Assembly (NCBI GenBank): GCA_021730635.1
Contig: JAJNNC010000021.1
Location: forward strand, 1-64,000
Source: Catalimonadaceae bacterium JC749
GTDB taxonomy: Bacteria; Bacteroidota; Bacteroidia; Cytophagales; Cyclobacteriaceae
Length of the DNA stretch: 64,000 bases
Direction of reading: 5' to 3'
This document shows positions 33,851 to 43,616 of the stretch, piece by piece. How positions within the stretch are numbered: position 1 is the first letter of the stretch; each line of letters opens with the position of its first letter. A program made the position numbers and the translations under genes. The notes under the pieces were generated by a model. The model had not been told where the DNA came from. It saw only the letters and a list, made by a program, of their open reading frames with translations, and searched no databases.

Positions 33851-36800
33851 ATGAAGCAGATCTTTTGGGCTACAGCGTGTTTTATTTTTTTGACAATCCA
33901 CTATGGGCAGGCACAGCAGTCGGTCAATACACCCGGTAATGCCAATTACCTGCAGGCAGGTAAAGACAAACTGCAAGCCCAGGACTGGGCAGGTGCTAAG
34001 TTAGCCTATACCCAGTATATTGTAGAAAAGCCTAATGATGCAGAAGGTTACCAGGGAAGGGGCATCGCCAATTATAAGATGGAGAAGTATGAGGCTGCAT
34101 TGCAGGATCTGAACAAAGCTGTAGAACTCAGGGCTTACAATGCAGAAGTCTTTTTTTACCGGGGACTTTTGCTATACGAAAATAAAGATTACAAAGCCAC
34201 TGTGAATGATCTGGTCAAATCTATTCAGCAAGGCATACAAGAGCCACTTGCTTTTTATACTTGTGGCAATGCACGCTTCTTGCTGGAGGATTACCCAGGG
34301 GCTATCACGCATTACGACCAGGCGGTAGAAAAAGGGTGGACCGATGAAATTATTTATAACAACCGGGGTAAGGCTCGTTTACTGCTGGGAAAATATAAAG
34401 AGGCTATCAGCGATTTTGATCTGTCTATTCAGCAAAAAGAAAGTTATCAGAAAGCCTGGAGCAACCGGGGGTTAGCGCATTTCCATACCCAGCAGTGGGA
34501 AAAGGTAATTCACGATTACAAGAAAGCTATCATTTTAGGAGAGCAGGAGGCGGAAGCTTCCTTTCGGATGGGCGTGGCATACCATCAATTGAAGCAACCT
34601 GCTGAAGCAGTGAAGGCATGCGATGAAGCGGCCCGGAAAGGTTATAAAAATCCGGATTTGTATTTACAAAGGGGTATGGCAAGATTTGCTCTGGAGCAGT
34701 ATGCAGAAGCTGTGTCGGATTTTCAGCAGGTTATTGCCTCAGGCAAAGAACCCTTGCGTACGGCAGACCTCTACAGAGCGATGGGGTTAGCACAGGCAGC
34801 GCTCAAACATAACGATGCTGCTTTGGAGGCTTTAGAAAGAGCCACAGCTTTGGGAGCTGATGATCCTCAAACCTGGTTTGCGCTCGGACAGGCTTATTTT
34901 GAAAAGGAAAACTATCAGCAGGCAGTAGAGGCTCTTCAGAAAGCTCCTGGCCAGCCGAAAGCCATTGTCTTGCTGGCTAAAGCTTACTACCTGCAAAAAG
35001 AACCCCTCAAGGCATTGCCTTACCTGGATAAAGCGATTTTGCAGGGTGAGGAAGAGGATCGGCTGTTTTATTACCGGGGCATGATCCGATATGAGCAGAA
35101 AAACTATCAGCCAGCCCTGGAAGATTTTACTAAAACGCTGGCTCTGGGTTTCAATACAGGAGAAATTTATGCTGCTTTAGGTGCCACAAAATTTTATCTC
35201 CAACAGTATGCTTCGGCGGCAGATGACCTGGATAAAGCGATAGAAAAAGGAGTAAAGACCCCAGCCGTATTAGCCAAAAGGGGAAATGCCCATGTCTTTC
35301 TGGGCCACTATAGCAAGGCGATACCCGATCTGAAGGCAGCGATTCAACAAGGAGAGACAGAGGCTATGACCTACGAAAACTTAGGCAAGGCAGAGTATGC
35401 ACTGAAAAACTATCAGGCAACAGTAGCTGCTATCAACCAGGCCGTTACCCTGGGAACCACAACGGCAGCTGTATATTTATTACGAGGCAATGCCAAATAC
35501 CAACTGAAAGAACCTTCTGCCCTGGACGATCTTAACAAAGCCATTGAGCTGGGAACGAAAGATACCCTGGCTTTTATCAACCGTGCTTCTATCCGCTTGT
35601 CTCAGGAAGAGGTATCATCAGCCATTACTGATCTGGGGCGTGCGATGGAACTGGGCGCCAAAGGGACTCTCCTTTATCATATGCGAGGAAAAGCTAAATT
35701 ATCTAGCGGAGAGACAGAAGGCGCTTTGGCTGATTTTAATCAGGTGCTTTCCCTTGATCCTTCGTTGGCAGAAGGTTATCTGTATCGGGGGATGGCCTAT
35801 TATCGTGCTCAACAATATGAGCAAGCCATAGCAGACCTTTCCAAAGCCAGTACGCTGGGAGCCAGCACGCAAATGCTTTATAAATTGCTGGGATATGCGC
35901 ATTTTGCATTGGGTGATCATACTGCTGCCCTCAAAGAACTTTCTGAAGCCATCAATATGGGTTTAAATGAAGCCCAGGCGTATGTATACCGGGCAGAAAT
36001 TTTATACAACAATGGCAAGCATCGGGAAGCGCTGGGCGATATTAACAAGGCTTTTCAGTTGGGAGCAGACACCCGACAGGCCTTCGAGGTAAGCGGTTAT
36101 ATTCAGACAGCTTTGGAATATTATGAGCGGGCCGTGACGGATCTTACCCAGGCGATTGACAAAGGTGCTAACCATAAGCTCGTGTTTATGCATCGGGGAA
36201 GCGCCTATTATGCATTAAAAGATTCGCAGAAGGCCGTACAGGATTTAAACAAGGCGGTGGAACTCGGCGCACAGGATCTGATCACGCTGTATAACTGGGG
36301 TAACGCTAAATTCCTGACGGATGATTTCGCAGGGGCAGTACAGGCTTATGACCGGGCGCTGGTGGTGGGAGGTCATGAAGATGCAGAGCGTGCTCCACTG
36401 ATTTATAACAACCGGGGAAAAGCGAAGGCTATGCTACAAAATCACACTGGTGCTTTGGATGATTATGATGAAGCCATTCGTAAAAAACCGGATTATGTGA
36501 AGGCTTATTTCAACCGGGGAGAAGTCAGATTTACCATAGGCGATTATGTAGGTACTATTCAGGATATGGAGCAGGCTTTGCAGTGGGGCAACTCGGATGA
36601 TAAAACCTTACGCTTATTAGGGATAGCTCACTTCGAGACAGGCAACTATACCAAGGCGGTAGAAGAACTGACACAGGTAGTGGAAAGCCAGCAGGCCGAT
36701 GAAAGAGTGTATTTTAGTAAAGGAGTATCAACCTATTATGTTGCCAGAGAAAAGCCGGAAGAAGAAAAGAAGCAATATTACGAGACAGTCATCAGTGATC

Positions 36801-37987
36801 TGGATAAAGCAATGGCGATGGGAAGAACAGACCGTAGAACATTGCTGACACGGGGTAATGCTAACTATTTTTTGCAGCGGTATGAAGAAGCCATTACAGA
36901 TTTAGGCCGGGCTATTGCTATGGGTGCCACAGACGCTGAATTGTTTTTCCATCGGGGAGTAGCCCAATATGAAACTCGCCATTATCAGGAAGCCCTACAG
37001 GATTTGAACCAGGCTCTTCTTGCAAAGAAAAATTATCCTGAAGCTTATGCTGTGCGGGGCAATACCCGTTTTCAGCTGAAAGATTATACAGCCGCTCTGC
37101 AGGACTATGATCAGGCCATCACTTTGGGATTACAGGATCCGGTAATTTTTAACAATCGGGGTAAATCCAAATACAATCTGGAGCAATATGTGGCTGCTAT
37201 TGCTGATTATGACCAGGCACTTGCCTTGGATGAGAACTATACAAGAGCTTACGAAAACAGAGGGTTTGCTTATTTTAAGTTAGAAGATTATGAAGGGGCA
37301 AGAAACGATTTACGAAGGGTTGAAACCGCCAATGAAGCCAACGAAAAGGTACTTTATTTGCTGGCCGATAGTTATTTCTATTTAAATAATTTTCCTATAG
37401 CCATTGGTTACTATGATCAGGTGATTGAAAACGGTGTGCAGGAAAAAGAGGTTTACTACCGGCGCGGAAAATCCTATATGATGCGTGAAAGTTATGAAAG
37501 TGCGATCAGAGATTTTTCTAATGCTATCAATCTGGCTTATAGCGATGTGCAGATATTTATAGACAGAGCCACGGCTTTTACCTATCTGGGCGATTTCAGC
37601 AGTGCTATCAAAGATCTGGACAAGGCTCTGGGCATGCAGCCTGAAAACACCAAGGTGTATTACAACCGGGCATATCTGAAGGAGGAACTGGAAGACTATA
37701 AAGGGGCACTAGCCGATTACTCAAAAGTACTGGACATCAATCCTCAGGACGCTGGTGCTTATTATAGTCGTGCCAATGTGAAAATGATCATGGAAGATAT
37801 TCAAAGTGCTGTGGAAGATTTTAACAAAGCGATTGCGCTTAACAAGCAGGAGGCAGAATATTACAGAGGAAGGGCCACTGCTTACTTTCAGTTGGGAGAT
37901 GCCAATGCCTGCCAGGATTGGCAGCAAGCAAAAGCCTTGGGAGATGATAAAGCGGACTTCTTTATCAAAAAATATTGCAATGAATAA
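33851..37987 (+). CDS. Very long exported TPR-repeat protein
   Basis: 1378 residues. Signal peptide at 1-~21 (...HYGQAQQ). The rest is a nearly unbroken tetratricopeptide array, about 39 repeats of 34 residues by length, with cores such as A-Y-x-x-R-G-x-A-x-Y-x-x-x-x-Y-x-x-A-(I/L)-x-D-x-x-K-A-(I/L)-x-x-G. There is no catalytic domain or membrane segment, so it acts as a periplasmic or surface protein-binding scaffold. No lipobox Cys and no T9SS tail. One repeat is lengthened near residue 970 (KPEEEKKQYYETV). Single-gene unit ending at a perfect 14-pair hairpin. Confidence 0.88.
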   Translation: MKQIFWATACFIFLTIHYGQAQQSVNTPGNANYLQAGKDKLQAQDWAGAKLAYTQYIVEKPNDAEGYQGRGIANYKMEKYEAALQDLNKAVELRAYNAEVFFYRGLLLYENKDYKATVNDLVKSIQQGIQEPLAFYTCGNARFLLEDYPGAITHYDQAVEKGWTDEIIYNNRGKARLLLGKYKEAISDFDLSIQQKESYQKAWSNRGLAHFHTQQWEKVIHDYKKAIILGEQEAEASFRMGVAYHQLKQPAEAVKACDEAARKGYKNPDLYLQRGMARFALEQYAEAVSDFQQVIASGKEPLRTADLYRAMGLAQAALKHNDAALEALERATALGADDPQTWFALGQAYFEKENYQQAVEALQKAPGQPKAIVLLAKAYYLQKEPLKALPYLDKAILQGEEEDRLFYYRGMIRYEQKNYQPALEDFTKTLALGFNTGEIYAALGATKFYLQQYASAADDLDKAIEKGVKTPAVLAKRGNAHVFLGHYSKAIPDLKAAIQQGETEAMTYENLGKAEYALKNYQATVAAINQAVTLGTTTAAVYLLRGNAKYQLKEPSALDDLNKAIELGTKDTLAFINRASIRLSQEEVSSAITDLGRAMELGAKGTLLYHMRGKAKLSSGETEGALADFNQVLSLDPSLAEGYLYRGMAYYRAQQYEQAIADLSKASTLGASTQMLYKLLGYAHFALGDHTAALKELSEAINMGLNEAQAYVYRAEILYNNGKHREALGDINKAFQLGADTRQAFEVSGYIQTALEYYERAVTDLTQAIDKGANHKLVFMHRGSAYYALKDSQKAVQDLNKAVELGAQDLITLYNWGNAKFLTDDFAGAVQAYDRALVVGGHEDAERAPLIYNNRGKAKAMLQNHTGALDDYDEAIRKKPDYVKAYFNRGEVRFTIGDYVGTIQDMEQALQWGNSDDKTLRLLGIAHFETGNYTKAVEELTQVVESQQADERVYFSKGVSTYYVAREKPEEEKKQYYETVISDLDKAMAMGRTDRRTLLTRGNANYFLQRYEEAITDLGRAIAMGATDAELFFHRGVAQYETRHYQEALQDLNQALLAKKNYPEAYAVRGNTRFQLKDYTAALQDYDQAITLGLQDPVIFNNRGKSKYNLEQYVAAIADYDQALALDENYTRAYENRGFAYFKLEDYEGARNDLRRVETANEANEKVLYLLADSYFYLNNFPIAIGYYDQVIENGVQEKEVYYRRGKSYMMRESYESAIRDFSNAINLAYSDVQIFIDRATAFTYLGDFSSAIKDLDKALGMQPENTKVYYNRAYLKEELEDYKGALADYSKVLDINPQDAGAYYSRANVKMIMEDIQSAVEDFNKAIALNKQEAEYYRGRATAYFQLGDANACQDWQQAKALGDDKADFFIKKYCNE

Positions 37988-37992
37988 TATAA

Positions 37993-38032
37993 AGATTAGC
38001 TAAATGTCAGACGAACTGCATTTAGCTAATCT
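37993..38032. terminator. Bidirectional hairpin between TPR gene and barrel gene
   Basis: AGATTAGCTAAATG (37993-38006) and CATTTAGCTAATCT (38019-38032) form a perfect 14-pair stem with a 12-base loop, 5 bases past the TPR stop and 10 before the stop of the convergent gene. U-tracts are weak on both sides. Confidence 0.65.
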
Positions 38033-38042
38033 GCTGTTTCAT

Positions 38043-38657
38043 TTAAAACTCGAATTTGACCCCTACATTAAAAGTACTTCTGGATAATTTTGGACTATCA
38101 GAAAAATTGGTATCGGAGAATGTATTGTTGTCAAATATGTCCGAAAAGCCGAATTCATAATTATAGTCGAGGGTCAGGAAGAAAATATCCAGTCCTAAAC
38201 CAGCATTTCCGGTCAGGTTAGCTCCTTTAAAATCACTTTTATTGAGGTCAAAATCATTCTCATCCACGGTCGTAATGACTGAGAAAGCAGGTCCGGCATT
38301 TACTCTTAATTTAAAGCCATCTCCATCAACTATATTGAAACCTACTTGGGTTAGCAGTTGAAGTCCCTGCCGGTTGAGATTGTCTTCAAGTTCTTCGGTC
38401 GGTGTATCATCTATCTGTGACGCCGTCCTCAGTTGAGTGCTCTGTCTGAACCAGAACAAGCCGGGCTGGAAGAATACACGGTCACCAATACGGGCGTCAA
38501 GGCCAATTTGATAACCTATTCTGCCAGATACCTCACCCACTTTCGGGTCAGTACTTAGGCGCGATGCATTGACGCCTACTTTTGGATTAATGATTGTTTG
38601 GGCATAAGTAACGCTCGTTACCAGTATGAATGCTAAAAAAAATAGAAACTTTTTCAT
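38043..38657 (-). CDS. Outer-membrane beta-barrel protein (porin family)
   Basis: 204 residues. Signal peptide MKKFLFFLAFILVTSVTYAQ, then alternating strands typical of the OmpA/PorT-type 8-strand barrels of Bacteroidota (PKVGVNASRLS; GYQIGLDARIGDRVFFQPGLFW; LLTQVGFNIV; STFNVGVKFEF with a terminal Phe). Probably structural or involved in surface contact; no specific role. Converges with the TPR gene. Confidence 0.82.
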   Translation of the reverse strand: MKKFLFFLAFILVTSVTYAQTIINPKVGVNASRLSTDPKVGEVSGRIGYQIGLDARIGDRVFFQPGLFWFRQSTQLRTASQIDDTPTEELEDNLNRQGLQLLTQVGFNIVDGDGFKLRVNAGPAFSVITTVDENDFDLNKSDFKGANLTGNAGLGLDIFFLTLDYNYEFGFSDIFDNNTFSDTNFSDSPKLSRSTFNVGVKFEF

Positions 38658-39067
38658 AGTATGATGCTTAAAAAATGGTGAAAAGAAAAAAATAACTTTG
38701 CTATACTAAAAAACGGATTAACGGGTCGTATGTTAGAAGTATCCATAAAAATTTTCATTTCTTCTTTAACAAATGATCTTTTTCTGATAGTTTTTCCTCT
38801 GCTTAATCATACTGAAACGTCCGGGCATTAAAATACTATAGAGCATTTGCAGTCCTTTGCTTTTGTTTTATTGAGTCTATAGCTCTTGTGTTATTTGACT
38901 TTTAATATTTCCAAAAGGGTAGAAAGCTGGCTCAACTGGATACTTATGGGTTAATGTGGTCAGGGTTGGTTGAAAACTGCGGTGAAGGTCTTTTTGTTAG
39001 AAGGAGTATATGGTCTGATACTGTTGTTCTTCAGATCATCCGAAACCTTTATTACCTTTTTAATTGA
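38658..39067. other. Intergenic region between divergent barrel gene and crtY
   Basis: About 410 AT-rich bases. It must hold two promoters; an isolated TAACTTTG (plus strand, near 38692) lacks a -33 partner. No RNA gene, repeat or credible small ORF seen. Confidence 0.5.
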
Positions 39068-40240
39068 TTGATTTTGGTTACTGAAAAACATTTCGATTAC
39101 ATCATCACAGGAGGTGGTTGTGCAGGGCTCAGCTTGGTTTACCATCTGATGCAAACTCCTCTGAAAAATAAAAAAATACTCCTTATCGAAAAGGATGTTA
39201 AGCGGCACAATGATCGTACCTGGTGCTTCTGGGAGCAGGAGAAGAATCCATTCGAATCGCTGGTCTATCATCGGTGGCAGCAAATGTATTTCTACAGCCA
39301 TGATTTTGCTAAAAAATTGAACCTGTCTCCTTTTACCTATAAGATGATTCGGGGTATAGATTTTTATCAGCATATCAACCAGCAGCTGGCTGCTCATAAA
39401 AATATCACGCACCTCCAGGCATCCGTAGAGCACATCCGGACAATGCCTGATGGGGCCCTTGTGAAGGCCGGCGGACAAACCTATCAGGGGGATTGGGTGT
39501 TCAACAGTATTCGTTTTGCCGGGGATGAAAAACCCTCCAAAGCGGATCAGCATCTGCTTCAGCACTTCAAAGGGTGGGTGGTAAAGACAGAGCAGCCATT
39601 TTTTAATCCGGAAGAAGCGGTGTTAATGGATTTCCGTGTAGAGCAGCATCATGACTGCCGGTTTGTCTATGTCTTACCTACCGATGCGCATACGGCTTTG
39701 GTAGAATACACCATATTTTCGGAAGAATTGCTATCTACTGATGCTTATGATGTTGCGCTGACAAACTATCTGGAACATTTTCTCTCGTTGCGGAACTACC
39801 ATGTCGTGCACAAAGAGTTTGGCGTGATTCCCATGACCGATAGGCCTTTTGCTGCCCAACAGAGCCCTCATATTATCAACATCGGTACGGCAGGCGGATT
39901 GACCAAGCCTTCTACCGGTTACACTTTCCTGAGAATTCAAAAAGACACACAGGCATTGGTACAGGCCATGGTTTCCCAAGGAAAACCCGTACGATCCCAG
40001 CAAAAATGGCACAAGCGTTTTGATATTTATGACAGTACGCTGTTACAGGTAATGGGGCGTCGTTTGTATTCCCCGGAAGGTGTGTTTACGCATCTGTTCA
40101 AAAATAATCCGGAGGAGCGGGTGCTCCGTTTTTTAGATGAAGCCACCAGTTTTTGGGAAGAAGTTAAGGTCGCTCATTCCGTACCCGTTTCTCCTTTTAT
40201 GCAGGGGATGCTCTATGCATTCTTCCGAAGAATATTTTGA
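39068..40240 (+). CDS. crtY: Lycopene beta-cyclase
   Basis: 390 residues; cyclises the ends of lycopene to beta-carotene rings. FAD-binding motif I-I-T-G-G-G-C-A-G-L-S-L near residue 12, the family's N-D-R-T-W-C-F-W motif near residue 55, MIRGIDFYQHI, PMTDRPFAAQ, and INIGTAGGLTKPSTGYTFLRIQ. A stop codon sits directly upstream of TTG 39068 and no in-frame ATG is available, so translation begins at TTG 39068 or 39074. No other carotenoid gene (crtB, crtI, crtZ) is in the window. Makes the cells probably yellow-orange to red. Confidence 0.9.
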   Translation: MILVTEKHFDYIITGGGCAGLSLVYHLMQTPLKNKKILLIEKDVKRHNDRTWCFWEQEKNPFESLVYHRWQQMYFYSHDFAKKLNLSPFTYKMIRGIDFYQHINQQLAAHKNITHLQASVEHIRTMPDGALVKAGGQTYQGDWVFNSIRFAGDEKPSKADQHLLQHFKGWVVKTEQPFFNPEEAVLMDFRVEQHHDCRFVYVLPTDAHTALVEYTIFSEELLSTDAYDVALTNYLEHFLSLRNYHVVHKEFGVIPMTDRPFAAQQSPHIINIGTAGGLTKPSTGYTFLRIQKDTQALVQAMVSQGKPVRSQQKWHKRFDIYDSTLLQVMGRRLYSPEGVFTHLFKNNPEERVLRFLDEATSFWEEVKVAHSVPVSPFMQGMLYAFFRRIF

Positions 40241-40336
40241 TTTTCATCTGTTTTTATGCATTTATAAGAGAAAAGGTACAGGGTAAGCCGGAGAGATTTT
40301 AGATTAAACTATATTGTACCCATATACAGACAAACT

Positions 40337-42253
40337 ATGTGCGGCATCACCGGAATATATGCCTACAATGAAGTAGGCAAATTTCATATGATCAATCTGG
40401 CTTCAGCCACTGATACGCTTCGTCAACGCGGTCCCAATGCTGGACAAACAGAAATATTTTCCAGGGTAGGCTTAGGGCATCGGCGCTTGTCTATTATCGA
40501 CACCAGTGCTGATGGAAACCAGCCGATGCAGGATGCCAGCAAGCGATATACTATCGTATTTAATGGCGAGATATATAATTACCGGGAACTTCGAAAAGAA
40601 CTGGAGGTAAAGGGGGTTAGTTTTCATTCAGCAACGGATACAGAGGTTCTGCTTTATTTATATATACACGAAGGGGCGGCCTGTCTGCAAAAATTAAACG
40701 GCTTTTTTGCTTTTGCCGTTTATGACGAAGCGCAGGATCATCTGTTTGTAGCCCGCGACCGTTTGGGGATCAAGCCTTTGCTGTATTACCAGGATGAAGA
40801 CAAGGTGATTTTCGCTTCTGAGATGAAATCGATTCTGGCCTATGGGCTTACCAAAGAGTTGGACTACAATTCGCTGTATCAATATCTGCAATTCAATTAT
40901 ATTCCGGCTCCGCATACTATTTTAAAACACGTAAAAAAACTGTTGCCCGGTCATTACCTGGAGGTTTCCAAAGCCCATGACCCCAGGCTTCAGATTTCAC
41001 AGTATTACCAGATTCCTTTTGAGGAAGACCACCTGAATCCGGAGCAGTTGAGCTATGCACAGCAACAGCAAAAACTGGAGGCTTTGCTGGAGCGTTCGGT
41101 ACAACGAAGGCTGGTGGCTGATGTGCCGCTGGGCGCTTTTCTAAGTGGAGGCATTGATTCTTCCGTGATCACAGCCCTGGCGAGTCGCCATGTAGAGAAG
41201 CTCAATACTTTCTCCATTGGCTACCGGGACGAACCTTTTTATGATGAGACTGCTTATGCCCGGCTGGTGGCTGAAAAATTCAAGACAGAGCATACTGTTT
41301 TCTCTTTGACGAACCAGGATCTTTATCAGCACTTATTCAATATCCTGGATTACCTGGACGAACCGTTTGCAGATTCTTCTGCCATTCCGGTGTACATATT
41401 GAGCAAAGAAACCAAAAAGAAAGCGACGGTGGCGCTTTCCGGCGATGGGGCTGATGAAATATTTTCCGGTTACAATAAGCACATGGCAGCCTGGCGGAGT
41501 ATGTATCCCGGCTCGGCCGAACGAATGGTCGGTGCCCTGCATCCGCTCTGGCAATCGTTGCCGAAATCAAGGGGTAGTTTCTTATCTAATAAAGTACGTC
41601 AGTTGCAGCGGTTTAGCAAAGGCGTACAACTCACACCCAAGGAAAGATATATACAATGGGCTACTTTTCTGGCACCTGATGCCGCAGCGCGTTTGTTAAG
41701 CAATGAAGCCCTGGAAAAGGTTGATTTTGAAAATCAGGAAACCAGACTAAACCATATAGCCCGTTATATTTCCAACGAGAAAGAGACCATCAACCAATGG
41801 CTTTATACGGACGCGCACCTGGTGTTGCCTAATGATATGCTGACGAAAGTGGATCTGATGTCGATGGCTAACGGGTTGGAGGTTCGTGTACCTTTTCTGG
41901 ATCATGAAGTGGTCGCTTTTGCTTTTCAGCTGCCAGCGGAATCAAAGATCAACCGGCGTATGAAAAAACGGATCGTTCAGGATACCTTCCGGCATATTCT
42001 ACCTGAAAAGCTGTACCGTCGTCCAAAGCACGGCTTTGAGGTACCTTTGCTCGGATGGTTTCGCGCTGAACTCAAGAGCAAAATCACAGAGGATTTACTG
42101 GCTGATCCTTTTATTGAGGAACAGAACATCTTTGATCCGGAGGGTATCCGCCAACTGAAAGCTAAACTTTTTTCAAGCAATCCGGAGGATGTACATGCTA
42201 CAGTCTGGGCCCTGGTCGTTTTCCAATGGTGGTGGAAAAAATACTATGCATGA
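40337..42253 (+). CDS. asnB: Asparagine synthase (glutamine-hydrolysing)
   Basis: 638 residues. Class II glutamine amidotransferase domain at 1-~200: Cys2 nucleophile in [23 protein letters not shown]. Synthetase domain ~235-620 with PP-loop L-S-G-G-I-D-S-S and [13 protein letters not shown]. It converts aspartate and glutamine to asparagine with ATP. Similar enzymes occur in exopolysaccharide clusters, but no such genes are adjacent here. The stop overlaps the tatA stop by 10 bases on the opposite strand. Confidence 0.93.
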   Translation: MCGITGIYAYNEVGKFHMINLASATDTLRQRGPNAGQTEIFSRVGLGHRRLSIIDTSADGNQPMQDASKRYTIVFNGEIYNYRELRKELEVKGVSFHSATDTEVLLYLYIHEGAACLQKLNGFFAFAVYDEAQDHLFVARDRLGIKPLLYYQDEDKVIFASEMKSILAYGLTKELDYNSLYQYLQFNYIPAPHTILKHVKKLLPGHYLEVSKAHDPRLQISQYYQIPFEEDHLNPEQLSYAQQQQKLEALLERSVQRRLVADVPLGAFLSGGIDSSVITALASRHVEKLNTFSIGYRDEPFYDETAYARLVAEKFKTEHTVFSLTNQDLYQHLFNILDYLDEPFADSSAIPVYILSKETKKKATVALSGDGADEIFSGYNKHMAAWRSMYPGSAERMVGALHPLWQSLPKSRGSFLSNKVRQLQRFSKGVQLTPKERYIQWATFLAPDAAARLLSNEALEKVDFENQETRLNHIARYISNEKETINQWLYTDAHLVLPNDMLTKVDLMSMANGLEVRVPFLDHEVVAFAFQLPAESKINRRMKKRIVQDTFRHILPEKLYRRPKHGFEVPLLGWFRAELKSKITEDLLADPFIEEQNIFDPEGIRQLKAKLFSSNPEDVHATVWALVVFQWWWKKYYA

Positions 42254-42531
42254 TGGGCCGGGGTATCCTTATTGGCCGGCTGCTCTTGATGATTTACTGA
42301 GTTTATTGGTTTTTCCTCCTGTTTTGCTTGGGTCTCTTCAGCTTTCGTTTCCTTATCGGCTGGTTTTTCTTTTACCTGTTCGCGGGTAGCACTTTTAAAC
42401 TCACGAATACCACTGCCTAATCCTCTGGCAAGTTCAGGTATTTTTTTAGCACCAAAGAATATAAGTATGATAGCGATGATGAGGGCTATTTCCCAACCGC
42501 CTAGTCCTCCGACAAATAGTAATGTGCTCAT
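42244..42531 (-). CDS. tatA: Twin-arginine translocase subunit TatA/TatE
   Basis: 95 residues. One N-terminal transmembrane helix ([34 protein letters not shown]) with the conserved F-G-x-K-K-I-P-E-L hinge and amphipathic helix, then a charged Lys/Glu/Gln tail. TatA forms the pore for folded proteins. No tatC is nearby. Just upstream in the same orientation are two ferritin-like proteins with twin-arginine leaders (42729-44639), plausible substrates. Confidence 0.92.
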   Translation of the reverse strand: MSTLLFVGGLGGWEIALIIAIILIFFGAKKIPELARGLGSGIREFKSATREQVKEKPADKETKAEETQAKQEEKPINSVNHQEQPANKDTPAHHA

Positions 42532-42728
42532 ATTTTTGCTTATTTATTTTATTAATACAATATTTTATTACTTCATTATCATCAATGCCTGGTCGAAACC
42601 CCTTGTGGGTGTCTATGTAGCAATGTAACAATTACACGTAGAAAGTCAATATATATGTTGTTTTAAACCAATGATATTGACAGTTGTGCCGGTTTTGAAT
42701 GTCGACACAACTGCCAGTGTTGATACAG

Positions 42729-43568
42729 TTACGACACAATAAAAAGGGTGGCAATACCATTTTCACCGGCTACCTGCTCCATGGTCAATGGTTCGTCATA
42801 AGCTTCTGTAACTGCTTCCATTCCCACGTCGGTAAGGGTAGTGACGTCTACGCCTCCCTGCGTTACGTTATCTTCCCCTGCGTAGATAGACTGGGTAGCT
42901 TCTACCCCTTCAATGGCCTGCGCATTCACTATCCATCCTTTCTCTCCCCGCATACGCCTTACCTGAGACGCATGTCGGGCTTCCACGCCATGAATACTCA
43001 AGGCAGCGGTAAGTGCCGTGTTCATCATTTCGTTTTCAGCGGCAGCCATTAAAGCACCGGCCTGCCCCTTGTAAGCCCGCACGCCTGTATCTTCAAAAGC
43101 CTGTGCCAAGGCCATAAAAGTAGCATAATTAGCAGGATCATGAGGATCAGGGAAGGCACCACCCGCCGTAAAATCAAAGGTGGGTTCAGCCACCGGGGTA
43201 CCGCCCAACGCCGAGATAGTTTCCTGTAGAAAGGCTACGTGGGCAGTTTCGTGCTTGCTGATCTGTTGAAAAACAGGCAAATCCTCGGCTGGTATCAACC
43301 CACTTGCCTCTACGCCCATCTTGTAGTAACTGGCCTCCAGATACTCCAGTGTGAGTGCATAGTTCAGCACACCCAAGACATCGGCCTCCTGGGCAAATGC
43401 GACTTTGGGCAGTGAATTCAATACTACCGCAGGGAGGGCTGCTAAGGATAATTTCTTGCTGAAATCGCCCATTTTTCTGAAAGCCTCTCTTCTGGAGCTG
43501 AATACATCCGATTCCTCCTTTGACATTTCACCAATGTTAAACAGATCTAATAATTTTATAATGCTCAT
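42729..43568 (-). CDS. Exported ferritin-like domain protein
   Basis: 279 residues. N-terminal S-S-R-R-E-A-F-R-K-M-G with a hydrophobic stretch ending A-F-A-Q looks like a weak Tat leader. The ferritin-like core (Ferritin_2 type) carries carboxylate/His motifs: LEYLEASYYKMG, I-S-K-H-E-T-A-H-V, A-F-E-D-T-G-V-R-A-Y-K-G, and S-I-H-G-V-E-A-R-H-A-S-Q-V-R, enough for a di-metal site. Such proteins may oxidise iron or manganese or protect against peroxide, but no function is proven. Follows the second ferritin-like gene by about 50 bases. Confidence 0.8.
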   Translation of the reverse strand: MSIIKLLDLFNIGEMSKEESDVFSSRREAFRKMGDFSKKLSLAALPAVVLNSLPKVAFAQEADVLGVLNYALTLEYLEASYYKMGVEASGLIPAEDLPVFQQISKHETAHVAFLQETISALGGTPVAEPTFDFTAGGAFPDPHDPANYATFMALAQAFEDTGVRAYKGQAGALMAAAENEMMNTALTAALSIHGVEARHASQVRRMRGEKGWIVNAQAIEGVEATQSIYAGEDNVTQGGVDVTTLTDVGMEAVTEAYDEPLTMEQVAGENGIATLFIVS

Positions 43569-43616
43569 AATAAATTTCTTTTATGCTTAAAAAATGAAGG
43601 TTATGATTGAATGGAA

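Noticed and set aside
38960-39565. 201-codon minus-strand ORF overlapping crtY
   Set aside because: Lies antisense to a clear lycopene cyclase and has no recognisable motif.
42681-42713. CAGTTGTG...CACAACTG hairpin after the ferritin-like gene
   Set aside because: Eight perfect pairs but a 17-base loop and no U-run on either strand, so not convincing as a terminator.
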